This document shows, piece after piece, positions 34,101 to 49,427 of a stretch of 64,000 bases of DNA (within the stretch, counting starts at the first letter, position 1; each line of letters opens with the position of its first letter). The position numbers and the translations under genes were made by a program. The notes beneath the pieces are model-generated. The model was given only the letters and a program-made list of their open reading frames with translations. It was not told the DNA's origin and did no database searches. The stretch comes from Pogostemon cablin (Eukaryota > Streptophyta > Magnoliopsida > Lamiales > Lamiaceae): the NCBI GenBank assembly GCA_023678885.1, contig JAHCLQ010000817.1, positions 56,015 through 120,014 of the forward strand, given 5' to 3'.

Positions 34101-37100
34101 AAAGGAAATGTTGATCGTAATGAAGTAAAAATGTTGATCGTAATGAAGTAAATATGCATCAAAATGAAGGAAATATGCATCAAAACGAAGGAAATATGCA
34201 TCAAAATGAAGTAAATATGCATTAAAATGAAGGAAATATGAATCAAAACGAAGGACATGTTGATCGTAATGAAGTAAATATGCATCAAAATGAAGGAAGT
34301 ATGCATCGAAATGAAGTAAATATGCAACAAAATGAAGTAAATAAACATTAAAAGAAAGGAAATATGCATCAAAATAAAGGAAATATGCATCGAAATGAAG
34401 GACATGTTGATCGTAGTGAAGTAAATATGCATCAAAATTAAGTAAATATGCATTAAAATGAAGGAAATATACATCAAAATGAAGGATATATGCATCAAAA
34501 TTAAGTAAATATGCATTAAAATGAAGGACATATGCATCAAAACGAAGGACATGTTGACTATAATGAAGTAAATATGAATCAAAATGAAGGAAGTATGCAT
34601 TGAAATGAAGTAAATATGCAACAAAATGAAGTAAATATACATCAAAACAAATGAAATATGCATCAAAATTAAAGAAATATGCATCAAAATGAAGGAAATG
34701 TTGATCTTAATAAAGTAATTATACATCAAAATGAAGTAAATATGCATCAAAATGAAGTAAATATTGATCGTAACGAAGTAAATATGCATCAAAATAAAGT
34801 AAATATGAATCGAAATGAAAGAAATATGAATCGAAACGAAGGAAATGTTGATCATAATGAGGTAAATATGCGTTAAAATGAAGTAAATATGCATCGAAAC
34901 GAAGAAAATGTTGATCGTAATGAAGTAAATATGCATCAAAATGAAGAAAATTTGCATAAAAACGAAGAAAATATGGATCGTAATGAAGTAAATATGTATC
35001 AAAATGAAGTAAATAAGCATCGAAACGAAGTAAATATGCATCAAAATGAAATAAATATACATCAAAACGAAGGAAATATGCATCGAAACGAAGGAAATAT
35101 TGATCGTAATGAAGTAAATATGTTGTTGTAATGAAGTAAATATGCATCAAAATGAAGGAAATATGCATCAAAACGAAAGAAATATGCATCAAAATGAAGT
35201 AAATATGCATTAAAATAAAGGAAATATGAATCAAAACGAAGGACATGTTGATCGTAATGATGTAAATATGCATCAAAATGAAGGAAGTATGCATCGAAAT
35301 GAAGTAAATATGCAACAAAATGAAGTAAATAAACATCAAAAGAAAGGAAATATGCATCAAAATGAAGAAAATATGCATCGAAACGAAGGACATCTTGATC
35401 GTAGAGAGGTAAATATGCATCAAAATTAAGTAAATATGCATTAAAATTAAGGAAATATGCATCAAAACAAAGGAAATATGCATCAAAATTAAGTAAATAT
35501 GCATTAAAATGAAGGAAATATGCATCAAAACGAAGGACATGTTGATCGTAATGAAGTAAATATGAATCAAAATGAAGGAAATATGCATCGAAATGAAGTA
35601 AATATGCAACAAAATGAAGTAAATATACATCAAAACAAAGGTAATATGCATCAAAACTAAGGAAATACGCATCAAAACGGAGGAAATGTTGATCTTAATA
35701 AAGTAATTATGCATCAAAATGAAGTAAATATGCATCGAAATTAAGGAAATATTCATCGTAACGAAGTAAATATGCATCAAAATGAAGTAAATATGTATCG
35801 AAATGAAAGAAATATGAATCAAAACGAAGGAAATGTTGATCGTAATGAGGTAAATATACATTAAAATGAAGTAAATATGCATCGAAACGAAGAAAATGTT
35901 GATCGTAATGAAGTATATATGCATCAAAATGAAGGAAATATGCATCAAAATGAAGGAAATGTTGATCGTAATGAAGTAAATATGCATCAAAATGAAGGAA
36001 ATATGATTTGAAATGAAGTAAATATGCATCAAAATGAAGTAAATATACATCAAAATGAAGGAAATATGCATCAAAATGAAGGAAATATGCATCGAATAGA
36101 AGGAAATGTTGATCGTAATGAAGTAAAAATGTTGATCGTAATGAAGTAAATATGCATCAAAATGAATGAAATATGCATCAAAACGAGGAAATATGCATCA
36201 AAATGAAGTAAATATGCATTAAAATGAAGGAAATATGAATCAAAACGAAGGACATGTTGATCGTAATGAAGTAAATATGCATCAAAATGAAGGAAGTATG
36301 CATCGAAATGAAGTAAATATGCAACAAAATGAAGTAAATAACCATCAAAACAAAGGAAATATGCATCAAAATGAAGGAAATATGCATCGAAACGAAGGAC
36401 ATTTTGATCGTAGTGAAGTAAATATGCATCAAAATTAAGTAAATATGCATTAAAATGAAGGAAATATTCATCGAAACGAAGGAAATATGCAACAAAATTA
36501 TGTAAATATGAATTAAAATGAAGGAAATATGCATCAAAACGAAGGACATGTTGACTTTAATGAAGTAAATATGAATCAAAATGAAGGAAGTTTGCATCGA
36601 AATGAAGTAAATATGCAACAAAATGAAGTAAATATACATCAAAACAAAGGAAATATGCATCAAAATGAAAGAAATATGCATCAAAATGAAGGAAATGTTA
36701 ATCTTAATAAAGTAATTATGCATCAAATAAAGTAAATATGCATCAAAATGAAGTAAATATTGATCGTAACAAAGTAAATATGCATCAAAATGAAGTAAAT
36801 ATGCATCGAAATGAAAGAAATATGAATCGAAACGAAGGAAATGTTGATCGTAATGAGGTAAATATGCATTAAAATGAAGTAAATATGCATAAAAACGAAG
36901 GAAATATGGATCGTAATGAAGTAAATATGTATCAAAATGAAGTAAATAAGCATCGAAACGAAGTAAATATGCATCAAAATGAAATAAATATGCATCAAAA
37001 CGAAGGAAATATGCATCAAAATGAAGAAAATTTGCATTAAAATGAAGGAAATATGAATCAAAATGAAGGGCATGTTGATCGTAATGAAGTAAATATGCAT

Positions 37101-40100
37101 CAAAATGAAGGAAGTATGCATCGAAATGAAGTAAATATGCAATAAAATTAAGTAAATAAGCATCAAAACAATGGAAAGATGCATCAAAATGAAGGAAATA
37201 TGCATCGAAACGAAGGACATGTTGATCATAGTGAAGTAAATATGCATCAAAATGAAGAAAATTTGCATCGAAACGAAGGAAATGTTGATCGTAATGTAGA
37301 AAAAAACCATCAAAATAAAGTAAATATGCATCGAAATGAAGAAAATGTGGATCGTAATTTAGTAAATATGCATCAAAATGAAGTAAATATCAATCAAAAC
37401 GAAAGAAATATTCATCGAAACGAAGTAAATATGAAAAACTTTTTAATCAAAATGTAGTAAATATGCATCGAAACGAGATAATGAGCATCGAAATGAAGTA
37501 AATATGCATTGAAATGAAAGAAATATGAATCGAAACGAAGGAAATGTTGATCGTAATGAAGGAAATATGCATCGAAACAAAGGAAATATTGATCGTAGTG
37601 AAGTAAATATGCATCAAAATGAAATAAATATGCATCAAAATGATGGAAATATTGATCTTAATGAAGTAATTATGCAAAAAAATGAAGTACATATGCATCA
37701 AGAAACGAAGGAAATATTGATCGTAATGAAGTAAATATGCATCAAAATAAAGTAAATATGCATCGAAACGAAAGAAATATGAATCGAAACAAAAGAAATA
37801 TTGATCGTAATGAGGTAAATATGCATTAAAATGAAGTAAATATGCATCAAAACGAAGGAAATGTTGATCGTAATGAAGTAAATATGCATCAAAATGATGA
37901 AAATATGCATAAAAACGAAAGAAATATTGATCGTAATGAAGTAAATATGCATCAAAATGAAGGAAATAAGCATCGAAACGAAGTAAATATGCATCAAAAT
38001 GAAATAAATATACATCAAAACGAAGGAATTATGCTTCAAAATGAAGGAAATATGCATCGAAACGAAGGAAATGTTGATCGAAATGAAGTAAATAGGCATC
38101 AAAATGAAGGAAATATGCATCAAAATAAAGTAAATATGCATCAAAATGAAGAAAATATGCATCAAAACGAAGGAAATGTTCATCGTAATGAAGGAAATAT
38201 GCATCGAAACGAAGGAAATGTTGATCGTAGTGAAGTAAATATGCATCAAAATGAAATAAATATGCATCGAAATGATAGAAATGTTGATCTTAATGAAGTA
38301 ATTATGCAGCAAAATGAAGTAAATATGCATCGAGAAACGAAGAAAATATTGATCGTAATGAAGTAAATATGCATCAACATGAAGTAAATATGGATCGAAA
38401 CGAAAGAAATATGAATAGAAACGAAAGAAATATTGATCGTAATGAGGTAAATATGCATTAAAATGAAGTAAATATGCATCGAAACGAAGGAAATGTTGAT
38501 CGTAATGAAGTAAATATGCATCAAAATGAAGAAAATAAGCATCGAAACGAAGTAAATATGCATCAAAATAAAATAAATATACATCAAAATGAAGGAATTA
38601 TGCATCGAAATGAAGTAAATATGCATCGAAACGAAGGAAATGTTGATCGAAATATAGTAAATATGCATCAAAATGAAAGAAATATGCATCAAAACGAAGA
38701 AAATATGCATCAAAATTAAGTAAATATGATTTAAAATGAAGGAAATATGCATCAAAACGAAGGACATGTTGATCGTAATGAAGTAAATATGAATCAAAAT
38801 GAAGGAAATATGCATCGAAATGAAGTAAATATGCAACAAAATGAAGTAAATATACATCAAAACAAAGGAAATATGCATCAAAATTAAGGAAATATGCATC
38901 AAAACAAAGGAAATGTTGATCTTAATAAAGTAATTATGCATCAAAATGAAGTAAATATGCATCGAAATTAAGGAAATATTCATCGTAACGAAGTATATAT
39001 GCATCAAAATGAAGAAAATATGCATCAAAACGAAGTAAATATGCATCAAAATGAAGGAAATATGCATCAAAACGAAAATGAGGGAAATATACATCAAAAC
39101 GAAGGACATATGCATCAAAATGAAGTAAATATTCATTAAAATGAAGGAAATATGCATCAAAACGAAGGACATGTTGATCGTAATGAAATAAATATGAATC
39201 AAAATGAAGGAAGTATATATCGAAATGAAGTAAATATGCAACAAAATAAAGTAAATATACATTAAAACAAAGGAAATATGCATCAAAATGAAGGAAATAT
39301 TCATCGAAACGAAGGATGTGTTGATAGTAGTGAAGTAAATATGCATCAAAATGAAGTAAATTTGCATCGAAACGAAGGAAATATTGATCGTAATGAAGTA
39401 AATGTCCATCAAAATGAAGTAAATATGCATCGAAACGAAGGAAATGTGGATCGTAATTTAGTAAATATGCATCAAAATAAAGTAAATATCAATCGAAATG
39501 AAAGAAATATGCATCGAAACGAAGTAAATATGCATAAAAATTTGAATCAAAATGAAGTAAATATGCATCAAAACAAGAAAATGAGCATCAAAATGAAGGA
39601 AATATGCATTGAAACGAAAGAAATATTCATCGAAACGAAGCAAATATTGATCGTAATGAGGTAAATATGCATCAAAATGAAGAAATTATACATCGAAACG
39701 AAGGAAATATGCATCGAAATGAAGGAAATATGCATCGAATCGAAGGAAATATTGATCGTAATGAAGTAAATATGCATCAAAATAAAGGAAATATGCATCG
39801 AAACGAAGAAAATATTGATCGTAGTGAAGTAAATATGCATTAAAATGAAATAAATATGCATCGAAGTGATGGAAATGTTGATCTTAATAAAGTAATTATG
39901 CATCAAAATGAAGTAAATATGCATCGAAACGAAGGAAATATTGATCGTGACGAAGTAAATATGCATCAATATGAATTAAATATGCATCGAAATGAAAGAA
40001 ACAAGAATCGCACGAAGGAAATGTTGATCGTAATAAGGTTAATATGCATTAAAATAAAGGAAATATGCATAAAAAAAGGACATGTTGATCGTAATGAAGT

Positions 40101-41690
40101 AAATATGAATCAAAATGAAGGAAGTATGCATCGAAATGAAGTAAATATGTAACAAAATGAAGTAAATGTACATCAAAACAAATGAAATATGCATCAAAAT
40201 GAAGGAAATATGCATCGAAACGAAGGACACGTTGATCGTAGTGAAGTAAATATGCATCAAAATGAAGTAAATTTGAATCGAAACGAAGGAAATATTGATC
40301 GTAATGAAGTAAATATCCATCAAAATGAAGTAAATATGCATCGAAATGAAGAAATGTGGATCGTAATTTAGTAATACGCATAAAAATGAAGTAAATATCA
40401 TTCGAAAAGAAAGAAATATGTATCGAAACGAAGTAAATATGCATAAAAATTTGAATCAAAATGAAGTAAATATGCATCGAAACGAGAAAATGAGCATCAA
40501 AATTAAGTAAATATGAATTGAAATGAAAGAAATATGAATCAAAGCGAATGAAATGTTGATCGTAATGAAGGAAATATGCATCGCAACGAAGGAAATGTTG
40601 ATCGTAGTGAAGTCAATATGCATCAAAATGAAATAAATATGCATCGAAATGATAGAAATATTGATCTTAATGAAGTAATTATGCAGCAAAATGAAATAAA
40701 TATGCATCGAAATGAAGGAAATATTGATCGTAATGAAGTAAAAATGCATCAAATTGAAGTGAATATGCATCGAAACCAAAGAAATATGAATCGAAACGAA
40801 AGAAATATTGATTGTAATGAGGTAAATATGCATTAAAATGAAGTAAATATGCATCAAAACGAAGGAAATGTTGATTGTAATGAAGTAAATATGCATCAAA
40901 ATGAAGGAAATATGCATAAAAACGAAGAAAATATTGATCGTAGTGAAGTAAATATGCATCCAAATGAAGAAAATAAGCATCAAAACGAATTACATATGCA
41001 TAAAAATGAAATAAATATACATCAAAACGAAGGAATTATGCATCGAAATAAAGGAAATATACATCGAAACGAAGGAAATGTGCATCAAAATGAAGAAAAT
41101 ATGCATCAAAATGAAGAAAATATGCATCAAAACGAAGGAAATATTGATCGTAATGAAGTAAATATGCATCAAAATGATGGAAATATGTATAAAAACAAAG
41201 GAAATATCGATCGTAGTGCAGTAAATATGCATCAAAATGAAGAAAATAAGCACCAAAATGAAGTACATATGCATAAAAATGAAATAAATATACATCAAAA
41301 CAAAGTACTTATGCATCGAAATAAAGGAAATATACATCGAAACGAAGGAAATGTGCGTCAAAATGAAGAAAATAAGCAACAAAATAATGAAAATATGCAT
41401 CAAAACGAAGGAAATATTGATCGTAATGAAGTAAATATGCATCAAAATTAAGGAAATATGATTCGAAATGAAGTAAATATGCATAAAAATAAAGTAAATA
41501 TACATCAAAATGAAGGAAATATGCATCAAAATGAAGGAAATATGCATCGAATCGAAGGAAATGTTGATCGTAATAAAGTAAAAATGTTGATCGTAATGAA
41601 GTAAATATGCATCAAAATGAGGGAAATATGCATCAAAACGAAGGAAATATGCATCAAATTGAAGTAAATATACATTAAAATGAAGGAAAT
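31177..41690 (+). repeat. 21-bp minisatellite array, right block, irregular higher-order part
   Basis: The forward array resumes with AAGGAAATATTGATCG, the continuation of U7. Up to about 33200 the sequence follows the U1/U6 long form. At 31700 it reads ATGAATATATGC where U1-U6 have ATGAGTATATATGC, so it lacks their 2-bp phase break. From about 33200 to 39150 unit order is irregular, with repeated AAAATTAAGTAAATATGC spacers and blocks of about 0.3-1.3 kb. 39152-41690 resembles 53328-55595, a diverged relative of the following trimer. No gene is visible; open frames up to 457 codons on the minus strand (34719-36092) come from the repeat. Confidence 0.95.
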
Positions 41691-44600
41691 ATGCATCAAA
41701 ACGATGGACATGTTGATCGTAAGGAAATAAATATGAATCAAAATGAAGGAAGTATATATCGAAATGAAGTAAATATGCAACAAAATAAAGTAAATATACA
41801 TCAAAACAAAGGAAATATGCATCAAAATGAAGGAAATGTGCATCGAAACGAAGGACGTGTTGATAGTAGTGAAGTAAATATACATCAAAATGAAGTAAAT
41901 TTGCATCGAAACGAAGGAAATATTGATCGTAATGAAGTAAATATCCATCAAAATGAAGTAAATATGCATAAAAATTTGAATCAAAATGAAGTTAATATGC
42001 ATCGAAACGAGAAAATGAGCATCAAAATGAAGGAAATATGCATTGAAACGAAAGAAATATTCATCGAAACGAAGCAAATGTTGATCGTAATGAGGTAAAT
42101 ATGCATCAAAATGAAGAAATTATACATCGAAACGAAGGAAATATGCATCGAAATGAAAGAAATATGCATCGAATCGAAGGAAATGTTGATCGTAATGAAG
42201 TAAATATGCATCAAAATAAAAGAAATATGCATCGAAACGAAGGAAATGTTGATCGTAGATAAGTAAATATGCATCAAAATAAAATAAATATGCATCGAAG
42301 TGATGGAAATGTTGATCTTAATGAAGTAATTATGCATCAAAATGAAGTAAGTATGCATCGAAACGAAGGAAATATTGATCGTGACGAAGTAAATATGCAT
42401 CAATATGAATTAAATATGCATCGAAACGAAAGAAACATGAATCACACGAAGGAAATGTTGATCGTGATAAGGTAAATATGCATTAAAATAAAGGAAATAT
42501 GCATCAAAACGAAGGACATGTTGATCGTAATGAAGTAAATATGAATCAAGATGAAGGAAGTATGCATCGAAATGAAGTAAATATGTAACAAAATGAAGTA
42601 AATATACGTCAAAACGAAGGAAATATGCATCAAAATGAAGGAAATATGCATCGAAACGAAGGACATGTTGATCGTAGTGAAGTAAATATGCATCAAAATG
42701 AAGTAAATTTGCATCGAAACGAAGGAAATATTGATCGTAATGAAGCAAATATCCATCAAAATGAAATAAATATGCATCGAAATGAAGAAATGTGGATCGT
42801 AATTTAGTAAATATACATCAAAATGAAGTAAATATCATTCGAAACGAAAGAAATATGCATCGAAACGAAGTAAACATACATAAAAATATGAATCAAAATG
42901 AAGTAAATATGCATCGAAACTAGAAAATGAGCATCAAAATGAAGTAAATATGCATTGAAATGAAAGAAATATGAATCAAAACGAATGAAATGTTGATCGT
43001 AATGAAGGAAATATGCATCTAAACGAAAGAAATGTTGATCGTAGTGAAGTAAATATGCATCAAAATGAAGGAAATAAGCATCGAAACGAAGTATATATGC
43101 ATCAAAATGAAATAAATATACATCAAAACATAGGAATTATGCATCAAAATGAAGGAAACATGTTGATCGAAACGAAGGAAATGTTGATCGAAATGAAGTA
43201 AATAGGCATCAAAATGAAGGAAATATGCATCAAAATGAAGTAAATATGCATCAAAACGAAGGAAATATTGATCGTAATGAAGGAAATATGCTTCGAAACA
43301 AAGGAAATATTGATCGTAGTGAAGTAAATATGCATCAAAATGAAATAAATATGCATCGAAATGATGGAAATGTTGATCTGAATGAAGTAATTATGCAGCA
43401 AAATGAAGTAAATATGCATTGAGAACGAAGGAAATATTGATCGTAATGAAGTAAATATGTATCAAAATGAAGTAAATATGCATCGAAACGAAAGAAATAT
43501 GAATCGAAACGAAAGAAATATTGATCGTAATGAGGTAAATATGCATTAAAATGAAGTAAATATGCATCGAAACGAAGGAAATGTTGATCGTAATGAAGTA
43601 AATATGCATCAAAATGAAGGAAATACGCATAAAAACGAAAGAAATATTGATCGTAATGAAGTAAATATGCATCAAAATGAAGGAAATAAGCATCGAAACG
43701 AAGTAAATATGCATCAAAATAAAATAAATATACATCAAAATGAAAGAATTATGCATCGAAATGAAGGAAATATGCATCGAAACGAAGGAAATGTTAATCG
43801 AAATGTAGTAAATAGGCATCAAAATCTAGGAAATATGCACCAAAACGAAGGAAATTTGCATCAAAATGAAGTAAATATGCATCAAAATGAAGAAACTATG
43901 CATCAAAACGAAGGAAATGTTGATCGTAATGAAGTAAATATGCATCAAAATGAAAGAAATATGATTCGAAATGAAGTAAATATACATTAAAACAAAGGAA
44001 ATATGTATCAAAATGAAGGAAATATGCATCGAATAGAAGGAAATATTAATCCTAATGAGATAAAAATGTTGATTGTAATGAAGTAAATATGCATCAAAAT
44101 GAAGGAAATATGCTTCAAAACGAAGGAAATATGCATCAAAATGAAGTAAATATGCATTAAAATGAAGGAAATATGCATCAAAACGAAGGACATGTTGATC
44201 ATAATGAAGTAAATATGAATCAAAATAAAGGAAGTATCCATCGAAATGAAGTAAGTGTGCAACAAAATGAAGTAAATATACATCAAAACAAAGGAAATAT
44301 GCATCAAAATGAAGGAAATATGCATCGAAACGAAGGACATGTTGATCGTAGTGAAGTAAATATGCATCAAAATGAAGTAAATTTGCATTGAAACGAAAGA
44401 AATGTTGATCGTAATGAAGTAAATATCCATCAAAATGAAGTAAATATGCATCGAAATGAAAAAAATGTGGATCGTAATTTAGTAAATATATGCATCAAAA
44501 TGAAGTAAATATCTATCGAAACGAAGTAAATATGCATAAAAATTTGAATCAAAATGAAATATGCATCGAAACAAGAAAATAAGAATCAAAAAGAAGTAAA

Positions 44601-45506
44601 TATGCATCGAAATGAAAGAAATATGAATCGAAACAAAGGAAATATTTATCGTAATGAAGGAAATATGCATCGAAACGAAGGAAATGTTGATCGTAGTGAA
44701 GTCAATATGCATCAAAATAAAATAAATATGCATCGAAATGATGGAAATGTTGATCTTAATGAAGTAATTATGCAGCAAAATGAAGTAAATATGCATCGAA
44801 ACGAAGGAAATATTGATCGTAATGAAGTAAATATGCATCAAAATGAAGTAAATATGCATCGAAACGAAAGAAATATGAATCGAAACGAAAGAAATGTTGA
44901 TTGTAATGAGGTCAATATGCATTAAAATGAAGTAAATATGCATCAAAACGAAGGAAATGTTGATCGTAATGAAGTAAATATGCATCAAAATGATGGAAAT
45001 ATGCATAAAAACGAAAGAAATATCGATCGTAGTACAGTAAATATGCATCAAAATGAAGAAAATAAGCACCAAAACAAAGTACATATGCATAAAAATGAAA
45101 TAAATATATATCAAAGCAAAGTAATTATGCATCGAAATGAAGGAAATATACATCGAACCGAAGGAAATGTGCGTCAAAATGAAGAAAATATGCATCAAAA
45201 TGATGAAAATATGCATCAAAACGAAGGAAATATAGATCGTAATGAAGTAAATATGCATCAAAATTAAGTAAATATGATTCGAAATGAAGTAAATATGCAT
45301 CAAAATAATGTAAATATACATCAAAACGATGGAAATATGCATCAAAATGAAGGAAATATGAATCGAATCGAAGGAAATGTTGATTGTAATGAAGTAAAAA
45401 TGTTGATCGTAATGAAGTAAATATGCATCAAAATGAGGGAAATATACATCAAAACGAAGGAAATATGCATCAAAATGAAGTAAATATGCATTAAAATGAA
45501 GGAAAT
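41691..45506 (+). repeat. 3.9-kb higher-order repeat, copy A (3,816 bp)
   Basis: First of three near-identical tandem copies. It lacks 105 bp (five units) present in copies B and C just before the TTTGAATCAAAATG landmark (compare 41960 with 45787-45891). Internal markers such as CACACGAAGGAAATG (42434), TTGAACGAAGG-like junctions and ATCAAAATCTAGG (43820) recur at the same relative places in B. Confidence 0.88.
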
Positions 45507-48500
45507 ATGCATCAAAACGAAGGACATGTTGATCGTAATGAAATAAATATGAATCAAAATGAAGGAAGTATATATCGAAATGAAGTAAATATGCAACAAA
45601 ATAAAGTAAATATACATCAAAACAAAGGAAATATGCATCAAAATGAAGGAAATATGCATCGAAACGAAGGACGTGTTGATAGTAGTGAAGTAAATATACA
45701 TCAAAATGAAGTAAATTTGCATCGAAATGAAGGAAATATTGATCGTAATGAAGTAAATATCCATCAAAATGAAGTAAATATGCATTGAAACGAAGAAAAT
45801 GTGGAACGTAATTTAGTAAATATGCATCAAAATAAAGTAAATATCAATCAAAATGAAAGAAATATGCATCGAAACGAAGTAAATATGCATAAAAATTTGA
45901 ATCAAAATGAAGTTAATATGCATCGAAACGAGAAAATGGGCATCAAAATGAAGGAAATATGCATTGAAACGAAAGAAATATTCATCGAAACGAAGCAAAT
46001 GTTGATCGTAATGAGGAAAATATGCATCAAAATGAAGAAATTATACATCGAAACGAAGGAAATATGCATCGAAATGAAGGAAATATGCATCGAATCGAAG
46101 GAAATGTTGATCGTAATGAAGTAAATATGCATCAAAATAAAAGAAATATGCATCGAAACGAAGGAAATGTTGATCGTAGATAAGTAAATATGCATCAAAA
46201 TAAAATAAATATGCATCGAAGTGATGGAAATGTTGATCTTAATGAAGTAATTATGCATCAAAATGAAGTAAGTATGCATCGAAACGAAGGAAATATTGAT
46301 CGTGACGAAGTAAATATGCATCAATATGAATTAAATATGCATCGAAACGAAAGAAACATGAATCACACGAAGGAAATGTTGATCGTGATAAGGTAAATAT
46401 GCATTAAAATAAAGGAAATATGCATCAAGACGAAGGACATGTTGATCGTAATGAAGTAAATATGAATCAAGATGAAGGAAGTATGCATCGAAATGAAGTA
46501 AATATGTAACAAAATGAAGTAAATATACGTCAAAACGAAGGAAATATGCATCAAAATGAAGGAAATATGCATCGAAACGAAGGACATGTTGATCGTAGTG
46601 AAGTAAATATGCATCAAAATGAAGTAAATTTGCATCGAAACGAAGGAAATATTGATCATAATGAAGTAAATATCCATCAAAATGAAATAAATATGCATCG
46701 AAATGAAGAAATGTGGATCGTAATTTAGTAAATATACATCAAAATGAAGTAAATATCATTCGAAACGAAAGAAATATGCATCGAAATGAAGTAAATATAC
46801 ATAAAAATATGAATCAAAATGAAGTAAATATGCATCGAAACGAGAAAATGAGCATCAAAATGAAGTAAATATGCATTGAAATGAAAGAAATATGAATCAA
46901 AACGAATGAAATGTTGATCGTAATGAAGGAAATATGCATCTAAACGAAGGAAATGTTGATCGTAGTGAAGTAAATATGCATCAAAATGAAGGAAATAAGC
47001 ATCGAAACGAAGTATATATGCATCAAAATGAAATAAATATACATCAAAACATAGGAATTATGCATCGAAATGAAGGAAACATGTTGATCGAAACGAAGGA
47101 AATGTTGATCGAAATGAAGTAAATAGGCATCAAAATGAAGGAAATATGCATCAAAATGAAGTAAATATGCATCAAAATGAAGGAAATATTGATCGTAATG
47201 AAGGAAATATGCTTCGAAACGAAGGAAATATTGATCGTAGTGAAGTAAATATGCATCAAAATGAAATAAATATGCATCGAAATGATGGAAATGTTGATCT
47301 GAATGAAGTAATTATGCAGCAAAATGAAGTTAATATGCATCGAGAACGAAGGAAATATTGATCGTAATGAAGTAAATATGTATCAAAATGAAGTAAATAT
47401 GCATCGAAACGAAAGAAATATGAATCGAAACGAAAGAAATATTGATCGTAATGAGGTAAATATGCATTAAAATGAATTAAATATGCATCGAAACGAAGGA
47501 AATGTTGATCGTAATGAAGTAAATATGCATCAAAATGAAGGAAATATGCATAAAAACGAAAGAAATATTGATCGTAATGAAGTAAATATGCATCAAAATG
47601 AAGGAAATAAGCATCGAAACGAAGTAAATATGCATCAAAATAAAATAAATATACATCAAAATGAAAGAATTATGCATCGAAATGAAGGAAATATGCATCG
47701 AAACGATGGAAATGTTAATCGAAATGTAGTAAATAGGCATCAAAATCTAGGAAATATGCACCAAAACGAAGGAAATTTGCATCAAAATGAAGTAAATATG
47801 CATCAAAATGAAGAAACTATGCATCAAAACGAAGGAAATGTTGATCGTAATGAAGTAAATATGCATCAAAATGAAAGAAATATGATTCGAAATGAAGTAA
47901 ATATACATTAAAACAAAGGAAATATGTATCAAAATGAAGGAAATATGCATCGAATAGAAGGAAATATTGATCCTAATGAGATAAAAATGTTGATTGTAAT
48001 GAAGTAAATATGCATCAAAATGAAGGAAATATGCTTCAAAACGAAGGAAATATGCATCAAAATGAAGTAAATATGCATTAAAATGAAGGAAATATGCATC
48101 AAAACGAAGGACATGTTGATCATAATGAAGTAAATATGAATCAAAATAAAGGAAGTATCCATCGAAATGAAGTAAGTGTGCAACAAAATGAAGTAAATAT
48201 ACATCAAAACAAAGGAAATATGCATCAAAATGAAGGAAATATGCATCGAAACGAAGGACATGTTGATCGTAGTGAAGTAAATATGCATCAAAATGAAGTA
48301 AATTTGCATTGAAACGAAAGAAATGTTGATCGTAATGAAGTAAATATCCATCAAAATGAAGTAAATATGCATCGAAATGAAAAAAATGTGGATCGTAATT
48401 TAGTAAATATATGCATCAAAATGAAGTAAATATCTATCGAAACGAAGTAAATATGCATAAAAATTTGAATCAAAATGAAATATGCATCGAAACAAGAAAA

Positions 48501-49427
48501 TGAGAATCAAAAAGAAGTAAATATGCATCGAAATGAAAGAAATATGAATCGAAACAAAGGAAATATTTATCGTAATGAAGGAAATATGCATCGAAACGAA
48601 GGAAATGTTGATCGTAGTGAAGTCAATATGCATCAAAATAAAATAAATATGCATCGAAATGATGGAAATGTTGATCTTAATGAAGTAATTATGCAGCAAA
48701 ATGAAGTAAATATGCATCGAAACGAAGGAAATATTGATCGTAATGAAGTAAATATGCATCAAAATGAAATAAATATGCATCGAAACGAAAGAAATATGAA
48801 TCGAAACGAAAGAAATGTTGATTGTAATGAGGTCAATATGCATTAAAATGAAGTAAATATGCATCAAAACGAAGGAAATGTTGATCGTAATGAAGTAAAT
48901 ATGCATCAAAATGATGGAAATATGCATAAAAACGAAAGAAATATCGATCGTAGTACAGTAAATATGCATCAAAATGAAGAAAATAAGCACCAAAACAAAG
49001 TACATATGCATAAAAATGAAATAAATATATATCAAAACAAAGTAATTATGCATCGAAATGAAGGAAATATACATCGAACCGAAGGAAATGTGCGTCAAAA
49101 TGAAGAAAATATGCATCAAAATGATGAAAATATGCATCAAAACGAAGGAAATATAGATCGTAATGAAGTAAATATGCATCAAAATTAAGTAAATATGATT
49201 CGAAATGAAGTAAATATGCATCAAAATAATGTAAATATACATCAAAACGATGGAAATATGCATCAAAATGAAGGAAATATGAATCGAATCGAAGGAAATG
49301 TTGATTGTAATGAAGTAAAAATGTTGATCGTAATGAAGTAAATATGCATCAAAATGAGGGAAATATACATCAAAACGAAGGAAATATGCATCAAAATGAA
49401 GTAAATATGCATTAAAATGAAGGAAAT
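45507..49427 (+). repeat. 3.9-kb higher-order repeat, copy B (3,921 bp)
   Basis: Full-length copy. Marker positions (46372, 47741, 48400, 49263) recur in copy C at exactly +3,921 bp over most of its length. 3,921 is not a multiple of 21 (186 units plus 15 bp), so the unit includes fixed off-phase insertions, for example AATATATGCATC at 44490 in copy A, repeated at 48410. Confidence 0.92.
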
